This document shows positions 16,922 to 25,818 of a stretch of 64,000 nt of DNA, piece by piece (within the stretch, counting starts at the first letter, position 1; each line of letters starts with the position of its first letter). This stretch comes from Candidatus Flexifilum breve (GTDB taxonomy: Bacteria; Chloroflexota; Anaerolineae; Aggregatilineales; Phototrophicaceae): NCBI GenBank assembly GCA_016717205.1, contig JADKGC010000005.1, positions 372,001 to 436,000 on the forward strand, in the 5' to 3' direction. The position numbers were made by a program, and so were the translations under genes. The notes below the pieces were generated by a model. That model was not told where the DNA came from, did no database searches, and saw only the letters and a list, made by a program, of their open reading frames with translations.

Positions 16922-16993
16922 GTAGGGACGCGCAACGGCGCGTCCGCTGTTTTTACCCCACCCCCGACCCCTCCCCGAATTCAGGGAGGGGAG
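16922..16993. repeat. GTAGGGACGC palindrome followed by an inverted CCCTGAATTCGGGG core
   Basis: A GTAGGGACGCGCAACGGCG half palindrome (from 16922) is followed by the GAATTC-centred core in reverse orientation (16955-16993). Both are members of the scattered families of this window. Confidence 0.8.
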
Positions 16994-17025
16994 CCAACAC
17001 CGTTGGCTAAATTGAATTCGTTTTC

Positions 17026-17092
17026 GTAGGGATGCGCTAGATCGCGTCCGCGTGCCTAGAAATGCGACGGACGCCCCGTTGGGCGTCCCTAC
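17026..17092. repeat. GTAGGGATGC...GGGCGTCCCTAC double palindrome
   Basis: Outer GTAGGGA / TCCCTAC ends enclose two hairpins, the second with GGACGCCC arms around CGTT. It is near-identical in layout to 58056-58123. A CCCCTCTCC/GGAGAGGGG hairpin follows at 17154-17177, leading to the coaBC stop. Confidence 0.8.
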
Positions 17093-17209
17093 AAGGGCTC
17101 AATTGGTAAGTGTATTTCACTGTCAACCGAATATGGGAACAACGCGAGAAAAAGCCCCTCTCCGAGCGGAGAGGGGTTGGGGTGAAGTGAACTGACCACT
17201 GTCAACTGT

Positions 17210-18454
17210 TCACTGACCTAAAAGCTGCGCGACGCGCTGGATGATGTGCTCTGCGACGTGGGCTTTGCTCGCCAGTTCGAGCGCTTCCTGGCCGCCGCGC
17301 GCGTCGAGGATGACGACGCGGTTGGTGTCCACATCGAAGCCCGCATCTTTCGCCGTGATGTCGTTCGCCACCAGCAGATCCAACCCCTTGCGTTCCAGCT
17401 TTTCGCGCGCATGGGCGATCAAATCTTCGCTTTCCGCCGCGAAGCCGACCACCACGCGCGGGCGGTGCAGATCGCGCCGCCGCTCTTTGACCGAGAGCAG
17501 AATGTCCGGGTTTTTCTCCAGATGCAGCGTGAGCGGATCGTTGCCGCTTGTCTTCTTGATCTTCTGGTCAGAGATGGTGCGCGGGCGGAAATCGGCGACT
17601 GCCGCCGCCATGATGAGCGCGTCTGCGCCCGCCTGATGGGTGAGCACCGTCTGCTGCATCTGGTATGCCGATTCGACCGGGATGACCTGCACGCCATACG
17701 GGGCAGTCAGACCCCGCGCCGCGCTGATCAGCATGACTTCGGCGCCGGCATCGGCGGCGGCCTGCGCCAGCGCGTAGCCCTGTTTGCCGCTCGAACGGTT
17801 GGTGATAAAGCGCACGGGATCGAGCGGTTCGCGCGTGCCCCCCGCCGTGATCACGAGGTTCTTACCCTTGAGCGCGCCGCTGCGCCCCAAGCGGTGGCGG
17901 ATCGCGCCGATGAGCTTGGGGGTTTCGGGGAAGCGTCCCACGCCCACCAGACCCGAGGCGAAGCGCCCGGTTTCTGGCTCGATCAGCGTGACGCCGCGTC
18001 CCTGCAAAATGGCGAGGTTCTCCTGCACGGCGAGGCTGGCGTACATGTGACCATCCATGGCCGGGGAGATCAAAATGGGGGCAGTCGTCGCGAGAGCCGT
18101 AATCGCGAGCAAATCATCGGCGAGACCGTGCGCGAGTTTGGCGAGGGTGTTGGCGGTCGCGGGCGCGACGATCAGGAGATCGGCGCTTTCGGCGAGGCCG
18201 ACATGGGCGACATGCGTCGGCAGCGATCCACCGCCGGAGGTCCACATGCTCGTGTAGACCGGGCGTCCGGTCACCGCTTGAAACGTGAGCGGCGTGACGA
18301 ATTGCTGCGCGGCCTCGGTCATGATGACGTCGACCTGCACGCCGAGCTGCGTCAATTTGCTGGCGAGATCCACCGCTTTATAGCAGGCAATGCTGCCCGT
18401 CACGCCGAGAAGTATACGTTTGCCGTCGAGCAGCGTAATGCGTTCGCTGTCCAT
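17210..18454 (-). CDS. coaBC: Bifunctional phosphopantothenoylcysteine decarboxylase / phosphopantothenate-cysteine ligase
   Basis: 414 residues, the standard length of the fused enzyme. The CoaC flavoprotein half (about 10-190) starts with LLGVTGSIACYKAVDLAS, and has the active-site HVGLAESADLLIVAPATANT and SPAMDGHMY. The CoaB half (about 200-405) starts LVITAGGTREPLDPVRFITNRSSGKQG, with AAAVADFRP and the Lys-rich KIKKTSG loop and FAAE. It converts 4'-phosphopantothenate to 4'-phosphopantetheine for coenzyme A. It is the last gene of a five-gene minus-strand run (21167 to 17210). Confidence 0.97.
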   Translation of the reverse strand: MDSERITLLDGKRILLGVTGSIACYKAVDLASKLTQLGVQVDVIMTEAAQQFVTPLTFQAVTGRPVYTSMWTSGGGSLPTHVAHVGLAESADLLIVAPATANTLAKLAHGLADDLLAITALATTAPILISPAMDGHMYASLAVQENLAILQGRGVTLIEPETGRFASGLVGVGRFPETPKLIGAIRHRLGRSGALKGKNLVITAGGTREPLDPVRFITNRSSGKQGYALAQAAADAGAEVMLISAARGLTAPYGVQVIPVESAYQMQQTVLTHQAGADALIMAAAVADFRPRTISDQKIKKTSGNDPLTLHLEKNPDILLSVKERRRDLHRPRVVVGFAAESEDLIAHAREKLERKGLDLLVANDITAKDAGFDVDTNRVVILDARGGQEALELASKAHVAEHIIQRVAQLLGQ

Positions 18455-18496
18455 GCGTGCTCCATCCGTGCCGAAGGATACGCATCGATTGTACCG

Positions 18497-18859
18497 CTAC
18501 ACGGTCGGATCGTCCGAGTCCAACTGCGCGCGCACCAGCCACGCCAGTGCGACGGCCAGCGCCGCGGCATCACGCCACTCGTCTTGATCGAGGCGTTCGG
18601 GGTAGCGAGCACGCAGAATCTTGCCGACGATAGTGGACAAGTGAAACAGGGCTTCGCGGTTGAACGCGCTGAATTTGAGCGGGAGGCCATCGGGGTCGCG
18701 CATTTCGCGGCGCACAATGCGCAGCGTTTCGGCGTACAGTTCGGCGCTGAGCAGTTGGGTGATGTCGTCTTCGGAGAACAGCGGCGGGGCGTCGAGGCCG
18801 CTCAAATCGAGGTCATGGTTGATAAAATCGCTAAAACTCGTCAAGGAGTTGTCCGGCAT
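18497..18859 (-). CDS. Hypothetical protein, 120 residues
   Basis: A soluble acidic, mostly helical protein (for example SAELYAETLRIVRREMRDPDG, then AALAVALAWLVRAQL). No family recognised. It lies 42 nt before coaBC and 59 nt after the membrane protein gene in the same direction, so it is probably co-transcribed. Confidence 0.6.
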   Translation of the reverse strand: MPDNSLTSFSDFINHDLDLSGLDAPPLFSEDDITQLLSAELYAETLRIVRREMRDPDGLPLKFSAFNREALFHLSTIVGKILRARYPERLDQDEWRDAAALAVALAWLVRAQLDSDDPTV

Positions 18860-18918
18860 TCCACACTCCAGTTATCTAGGGATATGGAGAGTTTACAATG
18901 GTTCACGCCGGACGTCAA

Positions 18919-19848
18919 TTATAACTTCAGCGCCCGCGCCTGCCGCGCGAATGACCGCCAACCGAGTACAATCGACACGGCAGGCAGCCAGATCACGCCG
19001 TAGGCGGCGAACAGGCTGACGAGGATCGAAATGCCGTCGGGATCGGTGCGTGGCAGTAGACAGCCGGTCATCACGCCGACGAAGAACGCCACCGCCGGGA
19101 GAAGCCCGCCGGGCAGCCGCTGGGTGGGCACACGGTCGAGCAGCATGGGGCCTTTGACGCGCTTCTGAAACCAGAGGATCGCCGTGCTGAAGCCGACCAG
19201 CACGAGGCTGGTGATCGCCGCCACGCCGTCGATGCGCCCCTGCGCCGCGTGGAACAGGATCAGCGCCGCGCCGATGACACTGATGATCAGCCAGCCGAGC
19301 GGCGACAGGCGATAGTCGGTTGGGGGATCGGGCTGCTGTGCTAGCGCCGACAGCGCGAGGTACACGACCACGCCGACCGCAAACGTGCTGAGCGCGGTGA
19401 TCAGCGGGGTTGGTTCGGCGGTGCCCCACAGCTCGACAGGCGACCAGCGTGCCCACACCCCCGCTGCCACTCCGACCAGCAGCGCGCCGCCGAGGTAGAG
19501 GAGCGAATTGCGCCCGCGCAGAAACGTGACCAGCGCGATCAAGCCGACGAGCGCGTGCGCGCCGAGTGCCCGCGTAAACAGCGTGCGCGGCATGTCGATC
19601 AGTGCGGTGGCGGGGTGAATGAACACCGCCGCCAGCAGCCCATAGATCCCGGCCAGCGTGAGCAGCGCGAACACATCCCGGGCGCGGAAGCGCGCTGCAA
19701 GGTCGAGCAGCAGCGCGCTGATGGCATAGTAGCCGGGCAGCGTCAGCCAGTCGAGTGGAGATAGGATCGGTGTCCACAGCAGCCCGGTCGAGCCGAACCA
19801 GAGGAGCGCCGCCAGCAGCAGACGCTGCCGCACGAGGGGCGAGAACAC
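18919..19848 (-). CDS. Polytopic membrane protein of unknown function
   Basis: 309 residues with about nine or ten predicted membrane helices and short loops (LLLAALLWFGSTGLLW, VFALLTLAGIYGLLAAVFI and onwards), ending in the basic tail RQARALKL. No transporter or enzyme motif was recognised. It starts 3 nt after the methyltransferase stop, so translation is probably coupled. It could be an integral membrane subunit or an O-antigen-type enzyme, but the sequence gives no decision. Confidence 0.65.
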   Translation of the reverse strand: MFSPLVRQRLLLAALLWFGSTGLLWTPILSPLDWLTLPGYYAISALLLDLAARFRARDVFALLTLAGIYGLLAAVFIHPATALIDMPRTLFTRALGAHALVGLIALVTFLRGRNSLLYLGGALLVGVAAGVWARWSPVELWGTAEPTPLITALSTFAVGVVVYLALSALAQQPDPPTDYRLSPLGWLIISVIGAALILFHAAQGRIDGVAAITSLVLVGFSTAILWFQKRVKGPMLLDRVPTQRLPGGLLPAVAFFVGVMTGCLLPRTDPDGISILVSLFAAYGVIWLPAVSIVLGWRSFARQARALKL

Positions 19849-19851
19849 GCC

Positions 19852-20418
19852 TTACTCCGGCTTGATGGCGACAACCTGCGAGACGTGTTCGACTTCACTG
19901 TTACGCAGCACGCGCCAGTCGCCGAAGTAGCCTGCGAGTTCGCCCTGACCGAGCAGAAAATCGCGCGGGGCGTCTGAGACGAGGTTGGCGCACCGGGTAT
20001 TGAACGATTCGTAGATGATGCGCCCGCCCGGTTTGATTGCGCCGCGCAGCATCGGGAAGAGTTCGCGGCGCAGGAAGCGGACTACGCACACGACATCATA
20101 GGTGTTCGCATCCAGCTTCAGTTCGTCGATATCGACTTGAATAAAGTTGACATTGCGTAGGCCGCGTTCCACGGCTTGGTCCTGCGCCCGGGTGAGCGCC
20201 ATTCGGCTGATGTCCATCAGATCGACGACATAGTCCTGGGCCGCCAACCACAGCCCGTTCTGCCCCAGCCCGCATGCGAGATCCAGCGCGCGAAAGGTGC
20301 GCCCAATGCCGTGAATCGGCGGCACGTACTGAAAGAGCAGCGGATCTGGATACGGGTACGGAAAATTGGCGGTTTCGCGGTAGATAGCATCCCACCGCAC
20401 ACGATCTTTTGCGGACAT
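19852..20418 (-). CDS. Class I SAM-dependent methyltransferase (TehB-like)
   Basis: 188 residues. SAM-binding motif I is ALDLACGLGQNGLWLA, motif II VDLMDISRMAL, then VDIDELKLDANTYDVVCVVRFL and GGRIIYESFN. This small single-domain form resembles TehB/thiopurine-type methyltransferases that act on small molecules; the substrate is unknown. Its ATG overlaps the TAA of the gene before it (TAATG at 20416-20420), so the two are translated together. Confidence 0.85.
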   Translation of the reverse strand: MSAKDRVRWDAIYRETANFPYPYPDPLLFQYVPPIHGIGRTFRALDLACGLGQNGLWLAAQDYVVDLMDISRMALTRAQDQAVERGLRNVNFIQVDIDELKLDANTYDVVCVVRFLRRELFPMLRGAIKPGGRIIYESFNTRCANLVSDAPRDFLLGQGELAGYFGDWRVLRNSEVEHVSQVVAIKPE

Positions 20419-21167
20419 TAATCCCTGCCTGCGTAAAGTGGAATAAAGGCAAGCGCGTTGGGGACGGCTTGCATGGCCTCGGCATCGCCGGGGTAGAGGT
20501 TCGCCTTCAGGTTGCGGCGGCGGCGTTCATGCAGCGCATATGCATCGCGCAGTGTGACGAAATCCGGCGTGGTGTCGAGCTGCAGACACGCCAGCACGCG
20601 GCGAATCTGCTGGCCGTTCGGCGTGCTCCAGTCGGTCGTTTTGAGGAGGTCGCCTGCGCCGCCCGCCTCCGCGCCGACTTTGCCGAGCACAGTGGCGCTC
20701 ATGCGGTTGAACAGCTTGCCGACCTGCCGCGGATCCAGCCCGCTGGCCATTTGGCGCACGTCGTCCGGCAGCGCGTCCAGCGGTACACCGCCCACGGAGT
20801 CGGTGCTGGTCGCGTCAAGCGGCGCGCTGAGCGCCCGCTCGCTGCACGGGTAATCCGCCAAGGCGGTGACGGAATCGGCGAGCGCAGCATCGACATAGAC
20901 CCGCAGTCCAGTTCCCTCCAGTGACGCTTCGATCACGCGGGGGAAAGCGGGCAGCGTGAACGTCAACGGTTTTTCCGCGATCACGCGCACCCAATCCCCC
21001 TGCGGTGGCGCAATGAATAACCGCACCGCATCCGGGTAGACGCGCCCCGGCATGAGACCGAACGCATTGAATTCAGTGTAACCAAGTTGGAGTAAACTGT
21101 CGCGTAAGCGGGCCGCAATGGTTGGCTGGTCGCTGTGATTGATGTATAGGTTATACCATGCGACCAT
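20418..21167 (-). CDS. Hypothetical protein, 249 residues, first gene of the coaBC operon
   Basis: No family recognised. The N-terminal half (about 1-110) looks like a compact alpha/beta domain (VAWYNLYINHSDQPTIAARLRDSLLQLG, then VRVIAEKPLTFTLP). The second half is helical and ends with NLKANLYPGDAEAMQAVPNAL. No signal peptide or membrane helix. It opens the run of five minus-strand genes and overlaps the methyltransferase start by one base. Confidence 0.6.
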   Translation of the reverse strand: MVAWYNLYINHSDQPTIAARLRDSLLQLGYTEFNAFGLMPGRVYPDAVRLFIAPPQGDWVRVIAEKPLTFTLPAFPRVIEASLEGTGLRVYVDAALADSVTALADYPCSERALSAPLDATSTDSVGGVPLDALPDDVRQMASGLDPRQVGKLFNRMSATVLGKVGAEAGGAGDLLKTTDWSTPNGQQIRRVLACLQLDTTPDFVTLRDAYALHERRRRNLKANLYPGDAEAMQAVPNALAFIPLYAGRD

Positions 21168-21341
21168 CGCCGCTCCTAAAGCTTCGTGAAAACATTATTG
21201 CAACATATACCATTTTAACTTGAGATCGCACACCAATACGTCCAATTGGTATCATCAGTGTGGATGAAGCGGTGTGCAGTTTGTAAGACTTCTCAGACAG
21301 ATATGTTAACTGTAGTGCAGCTCGCAGGAAAAGGAAAGACG

Positions 21342-21884
21342 ATGAAGATTTACACGAAAACGGGGGATGACGGGACGACCAGCCTGTTCTCTGGCGGGCG
21401 CGTGCCCAAACATCATCTGCGCGTGGAAAGCTATGGCACGATCGACGAACTCAACTCCACGCTGGGGTTAGCGCGCGCGCAGCAGCCAACCGCGGGAACA
21501 GACGCTTATCTCGCCCGTATTCAGCATCAGTTGTTCAACCTCGGCGCGGACCTCGCTACCCCGCTTGACGCGCCTAACAGCTATGTCGTGCGCATGGACG
21601 CGGCGACTGTCGCCTGGCTGGAACAGGGCATCGACCAGATGACAGGCGAACTGCCACCGCTCACTTATTTCATCCTGCCGGGGGGGACTGCCGCCGCCGC
21701 CGCGATTCACATGGGGCGGACGGTGTGCCGCCGCGCCGAGCGCGTGATCACAGCGCTGGTGGAACACGAACCCATCGGCGATCAGGTGCTGCCCTACGTC
21801 AATCGCCTGTCGGATTTTCTGTTCACGCTGGCGCGCTGGGAGAATCATCAGGTTGGCGGTACAGATGTGCGCTGGACGCCCTAA
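21342..21884 (+). CDS. ATP:cob(I)alamin adenosyltransferase, PduO type
   Basis: 180 residues from the ATG at 21342, which follows AAGGAAAG; upstream in-frame Met codons have no ribosome site. The PduO signature is complete: KIYTKTGDDGTTSLFSGGRV at the N-terminus (ATP-binding), ESYGTIDELNSTLGLA, FILPGGTAAAAAIHMGRTVCRRAER and VNRLSDFLFTLAR. It makes adenosylcobalamin from cob(I)alamin and ATP. This implies B12-dependent enzymes elsewhere in the genome; none is in this window. No cobalamin riboswitch was seen in the 174 nt upstream. Confidence 0.95.
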   Translation: MKIYTKTGDDGTTSLFSGGRVPKHHLRVESYGTIDELNSTLGLARAQQPTAGTDAYLARIQHQLFNLGADLATPLDAPNSYVVRMDAATVAWLEQGIDQMTGELPPLTYFILPGGTAAAAAIHMGRTVCRRAERVITALVEHEPIGDQVLPYVNRLSDFLFTLARWENHQVGGTDVRWTP

Positions 21885-21908
21885 AAGTGGTCTTTCGAAA
21901 GTTTTAAT

Positions 21909-21966
21909 GTAGGGGCGGACCTGTGTGTCTGCCCGGTTTCGGGCGCACACGCAGGTGCGCCCCTAC
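21909..21966. repeat. GTAGGGGCGGAC...TGCGCCCCTAC double palindrome
   Basis: Outer GTAGGGGC / GCCCCTAC ends enclose two hairpins separated by CGGTTTCGGG. Nearly the same unit lies at 27254-27311. It sits between two convergent genes. Confidence 0.85.
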
Positions 21967-22028
21967 GGAAAAACATCGTCATTTTCGAAGACTTGGCGGA
22001 TGCACCACTTCAGTACATGAGATACTTG

Positions 22029-22820
22029 CTAATCGATCTTCATCTCGCTGAAGCGCGCGGCGACCACCCCCGGCGGGGAATAGACCGTCACGAAAATTTC
22101 AACCTCGGCGGGCAGATCAAAGGCGTAATCGGTCGCAAGCGTGCGCCAATCCTTCGCGTCGACGCTGTACGCCAGCGTGTACAACGTGCCCACCCGCGTC
22201 AAGCGGAAGTAAACATCGTCTTCGCCCTCTTCATAGGGCAGCCGCTCGATTTCGGTTGTCGTGCCCGCTTGCGTCGCGCTGACGACGATGTCGCCCCCCT
22301 CACGCACAATGCGCAGCCAGTGCGTGACGTCTTGCGCCGCGCGCACGCCGAGCCCTGCGCCGTTTTCCACCGCCAGCGGATCGAAATTCATCTTCACTTG
22401 CGCGGCGAAATCGCCTGTAGTGGCGTAGGCAAGCACGGGCGCAGTGGTGATCGCATCGCGCTGATCCGTCTGCGCGTCAGCGATCAGCGTGACGGTGTTC
22501 GCCGCGGCGTCGATGCTGTGCACGAGGCCGCCAGCGCTGCCCTGATACCATGTCCAAACTGAGCTAAACGTGTAAGGGTCGCCCGCCGCGCCGAAGGGGA
22601 GGTATTCCGAACCCAGCAGTTGGTAACCAGTCGCCAATTGGCGCACGGCCCGCTGGATGAACACGGGGCAATTCGTGTACTCTCCTACCCACGCGTCGAT
22701 GTCCGCCGCCTGAGCAAAGGAGACAATCACCGCCTCGCGCGTACAGGGATCGTCCTGCGCGCGAAGCGGTGCCGCTGCGATAAGCAAACCGATGGTAAAC
22801 AGCGCCAAATGTTTGAACAT
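22029..22820 (-). CDS. Secreted DUF1349/concanavalin-like lectin-fold protein
   Basis: 263 residues from the ATG at 22820, preceded by GAGG at 6-nt spacing. A signal peptide (KHLALFTIGLLIAAAPLRA) is cleaved near AQD. The C-terminal 150 residues have the DUF1349 pattern of a jelly-roll lectin-like domain: GDFAAQVKMNFDP, ENGAGLGVRAAQDVTHWLRI, DVYFRLTRVGTLYTLAYSVDAKDW, and VEIFVTVYSPPG. Such domains often bind sugars, but no catalytic residues are evident. Confidence 0.7.
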   Translation of the reverse strand: MFKHLALFTIGLLIAAAPLRAQDDPCTREAVIVSFAQAADIDAWVGEYTNCPVFIQRAVRQLATGYQLLGSEYLPFGAAGDPYTFSSVWTWYQGSAGGLVHSIDAAANTVTLIADAQTDQRDAITTAPVLAYATTGDFAAQVKMNFDPLAVENGAGLGVRAAQDVTHWLRIVREGGDIVVSATQAGTTTEIERLPYEEGEDDVYFRLTRVGTLYTLAYSVDAKDWRTLATDYAFDLPAEVEIFVTVYSPPGVVAARFSEMKID

Positions 22821-22853
22821 ACCGCACCTCAAAAACTAGGAACCGAAGGTCGT

Positions 22854-24263
22854 TTAGTCTCCCGTCGCCGGTTCGCGCGCAGCGCGCACAACGTTGAGCA
22901 TGTCGTCGACGCGGCTGAACTTCACGCGCGGGCGACCTGAAGCCGTCCCGTTGGCGACTTCGGCCTCATCCAGCTTCTGCCATTCGGCAAAGCTGATGAA
23001 ATCGACGCCGCGTTCGCGCAGCACGCCTTCGACGGCCGCGCGGGAGGGCGCAGACGGCGTGAAGCTTGACCCCGCCTTGGCGTCTTCCAGCGCCTGATCG
23101 ATGGTTTCCTGCGAATCGGGTTTGTTCGTGCCAATGATACCGGACGGGCCGCGCTTGATCCAACCTACGGCGTATGCGCCCACCGCCACTGACTTATCCG
23201 CGTTGAGGATGCGCCCCTTCACGTTGGGGATCACGCCGCCGCGTTCGTCAAACGGCACGCCGGGCAGCGCCACACCTTTGTAACCAATCGAGCGGAAGAC
23301 CAGATCAATCGGCAGGGTGATCTTTTCGCTGGTCGCGCGCGGGCGCAGCGTCCCATCGTCGGCCTTGTACAGCTCGTTCTTGACCAATTCAATCGCTTCG
23401 ACGTTCTCCGTGCCAAACAACGCGGTCGGTGACAGCAGAAACAGCATGTGAATGCGCTTGCTCTTGCCCGCGGGCGTCTGCGTGGAATAGCGCATGAGCG
23501 TTTGCGTGTTGCGTTCCGCGTCGCGGTCGCCGCTGGTGAGCACGTATTCGCTGCTCAGCGGGTCCAGTTCGGCGGTTTCCGGCGACACGATCACATCGGC
23601 GTCGTGCAGTTCGCCGAGTTCTTTCAGTTCCGGGTTGGTGTAGGCGGCTTGCGCTGGTCCACGCCGACCGATGATGTAAATGTCCTTGACATTGCTCGCT
23701 TTGAGCGCTTCAAGCGCGTAATCGGCGATATCAGTTTTGACCAGCTCATCATAGGTGCTGGCAAGGATGCGCGCCACGTCCATGGCGACGTTGCCGTTGC
23801 CGATGACCGCGACCTTCTCTTTGGAGAGGTCAAACTGGAGTTCCCGGTAGTCGGGGTGCGCGTTGTACCAGCCGACAAATTCGGTCGCTGGGTGGCTGCC
23901 GAGCAAATCTTCACCGGGGATGCCCATGCGGCGGTCGGTTTGCGCGCCGACGCCGAACACCACCTGATGATAGTGCGCGCGCAGATCGTCAATCGTCAGG
24001 TCACGCCCGAATTCGACGTTGCCGTAGAAGTGGAAATTGGGGTTGGCCGCAATGCGATCATAGACCTTGGTGACCGTCTTGATCTTGGGATGATCTGGTG
24101 CGACGCCGCCCCGAACCAAGCCGTAAGGGGTCGGCAGACGCTCAAACATGTCGATCTCCACCGCGAGACCGCTCTTGAGGTAATGCTCGGCGGCGTAAAA
24201 CGCCGACGGGCCCGATCCGATGATTGCTACGCGCAGAGGAGTCGCCGTTGTCCCCAGAGTCAT
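22854..24263 (-). CDS. Ferredoxin/adrenodoxin-type NADP+ reductase (FAD)
   Basis: 469 residues from the ATG at 24263; the earlier in-frame Met lies in unlikely leader sequence. The FAD-binding loop VAIIGSGPSAFYAAEHYL is followed by ERLPTPYGLVRGGVAPDHPKIK, a hallmark of the adrenodoxin-reductase/FprA group. The NADP-binding loop is VIGNGNVAMDVARIL, and the C-terminal FAD contact is YAVGWIKRGPSGIIGTN. It passes electrons between NADPH and ferredoxin. No ferredoxin gene is adjacent. Confidence 0.93.
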   Translation of the reverse strand: MTLGTTATPLRVAIIGSGPSAFYAAEHYLKSGLAVEIDMFERLPTPYGLVRGGVAPDHPKIKTVTKVYDRIAANPNFHFYGNVEFGRDLTIDDLRAHYHQVVFGVGAQTDRRMGIPGEDLLGSHPATEFVGWYNAHPDYRELQFDLSKEKVAVIGNGNVAMDVARILASTYDELVKTDIADYALEALKASNVKDIYIIGRRGPAQAAYTNPELKELGELHDADVIVSPETAELDPLSSEYVLTSGDRDAERNTQTLMRYSTQTPAGKSKRIHMLFLLSPTALFGTENVEAIELVKNELYKADDGTLRPRATSEKITLPIDLVFRSIGYKGVALPGVPFDERGGVIPNVKGRILNADKSVAVGAYAVGWIKRGPSGIIGTNKPDSQETIDQALEDAKAGSSFTPSAPSRAAVEGVLRERGVDFISFAEWQKLDEAEVANGTASGRPRVKFSRVDDMLNVVRAAREPATGD

Positions 24264-24380
24264 GTCTATCTGTCTCTCATCAGCAAAAACACATGCCGCC
24301 CATTGTACCATTCTTCGCAATCTACAGACGTAGGAGGTGCAATTGATCAGGGGTGGGAGGTAATCATTGACGCGCGCGGA

Positions 24381-24410
24381 AAGAAAACGGGGTGCACGCT
24401 GTGCACCCCG
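24381..24410 (-). terminator. Rho-independent terminator after the GAF kinase
   Basis: A perfect 10-bp stem (CGGGGTGCAC at 24388-24397 with its inverse at 24401-24410, 3-nt loop) is followed on the minus strand by TTTTCTTTCC. It lies 28 nt past the kinase stop. Confidence 0.88.
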
Positions 24411-24437
24411 CCCGGAATTGATGTCGTTGCTGCAGTG

Positions 24438-25775
24438 TTACGAGGTGGTAGGCAGGTAGAACCCGAAGCTGCTGCCCTGCTTGTACACGCTCTTGAAGGT
24501 CACCTTGCCGCCGTGCCGCTCGATGATGTTCTTGACCAGATGCAGCCCCAGGCCTGTGCCGCCGATCTTGTAGGTTTCGTCGGTGGGGACGCGGTAGAAC
24601 GCCTGAAACAGCCGCTCCTGATCCGCTTCGGGGATGCCGTAGCCAGTATCGTTGACCTGAAACAGCAGGAAGTCGCCCTTATCGTGAATCTGCACGCTGA
24701 CGCTGCCGCCCGCCGGGGTGTACTTGATCGCATTCGTGAGCAGGTTTTCGATGGCTTCGCGGAGCTGGCCGGGGTCGCCATTCAGGTTGTACGCGCGGCC
24801 TTCATCGGCGCTAAAGGTGTAACTCAGGTTGGCGATGTCCGCATGGTCGCGGTTGGTCTCAAACACTTCGTGCGCCAGCAGGCGAAAATTCACCGTCTGG
24901 TAGTTGTTGGCGGGATCGCCCGTGATGCGTTCCAGCGCGAGAATGTCTTTGATCAGGCTGAGCATCTTCTGGCCGCTGCGCAAAATCGAGGTGACGAATT
25001 CGCGGTGATGTTCCGCGAGTTCTTCGCCTTCTTCCAGCATGAGTTCGCTGTAGCCCATGACCAGCGCGAGCGGGTTGCGCAGGTCGTGCGCGGCGACGCG
25101 GATCATGTCCGATTTCACCTGCTCCAGTTCGACCAGCTTTTTGTTCATCGCGGCCATGTCCTGAAGCTGCTGCGCTTGCAGCAGCGCGATCTGCTGTTCC
25201 GCGCGGCGCTGCGCTTCATGCGCGTCGATCAGTTCGATCTCCGTCATCACCGAGGTGGCCAAGTCGGTCAGGGTGTCAATTTCCGCCTGCGTCCAGGTGC
25301 GCGGCTGATGATCAATCACGCATAATGAGCCGATGGCGACGCCGTCGGCAGTCACCAGCGGGATACCCGCGTAGGCAATCGCGTTCAGGTCACGGATGGC
25401 GAGGTTGTGCTGAACGAGCGGCTGTTCCCGCGTGTCGCTGATGATGAGCGGCGCGTTCGACCGCACGACATGCTGGCACAGGGAGTGCGACAGCGGCGTC
25501 TCACGCTGGCTGGCCCACGGTTCAGGCAGGCCGATCTGGCTTTTGAAGAACTGTCGGTCGTGGTCAAGGAGCGTCACGAGCGAAACCGGCGAATGCAGCA
25601 AGCGCGCTGCCAGCCGCGTCAGCCGATCAAACGAGGGATCGACCGGGCTATCAAGCAGGCACAGGCGCTTCAAAGCGGCAAGGCGAACAGAGTCGGTGCT
25701 GGAGAGTTGGGTGTCTGTGTACACTTCTGTAATATCTCGGACGTTCTTGACAAACATTACGACAGTATCATACAC
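24438..25775 (-). CDS. GAF-domain sensor histidine kinase
   Basis: 445 residues, soluble. A GAF domain (about 33-183, with SLVTLLDHDRQFFKS, TPLSHSLCQHVV and AYAGIPLVTADGVAIGSLCVID) is followed by a coiled coil (about 187-220) and a kinase core with H230 in VAAHDLRNPLALVMG. N box LLTNAIKYTPAGG, G1 NDTGYGIPE and G2 GTGLGLHLVKNI are all intact. It senses a small ligand or redox state inside the cell. No response regulator is adjacent, so its partner is elsewhere. Confidence 0.93.
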   Translation of the reverse strand: MYDTVVMFVKNVRDITEVYTDTQLSSTDSVRLAALKRLCLLDSPVDPSFDRLTRLAARLLHSPVSLVTLLDHDRQFFKSQIGLPEPWASQRETPLSHSLCQHVVRSNAPLIISDTREQPLVQHNLAIRDLNAIAYAGIPLVTADGVAIGSLCVIDHQPRTWTQAEIDTLTDLATSVMTEIELIDAHEAQRRAEQQIALLQAQQLQDMAAMNKKLVELEQVKSDMIRVAAHDLRNPLALVMGYSELMLEEGEELAEHHREFVTSILRSGQKMLSLIKDILALERITGDPANNYQTVNFRLLAHEVFETNRDHADIANLSYTFSADEGRAYNLNGDPGQLREAIENLLTNAIKYTPAGGSVSVQIHDKGDFLLFQVNDTGYGIPEADQERLFQAFYRVPTDETYKIGGTGLGLHLVKNIIERHGGKVTFKSVYKQGSSFGFYLPTTS

Positions 25776-25818
25776 CGGTCGTAAGATTTATGACATAGAT
25801 CTTTCGTGAATTTTGTAC

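Noticed and set aside
17246..19003. Long plus-strand open frame (585 codons) opposite coaBC and its neighbours
   Set aside because: Arg/Gln/Asp-rich antisense shadow of G+C-rich genes, crossing several genes; no recognisable domain. Similar long antisense frames at 5214-6353, 23448-25325, 35841-37565 and 58162-59637 were rejected for the same reason.
21168..21341. Cobalamin riboswitch before the adenosyltransferase gene
   Set aside because: No B12-box or matching stem-loop pattern; only a weak ACCAAT/ATTGGT pair at 21232-21250.
22029..22820. Glycosidase assignment for the lectin-like secreted protein
   Set aside because: Only the jelly-roll pattern is visible; no catalytic acid pair identified.
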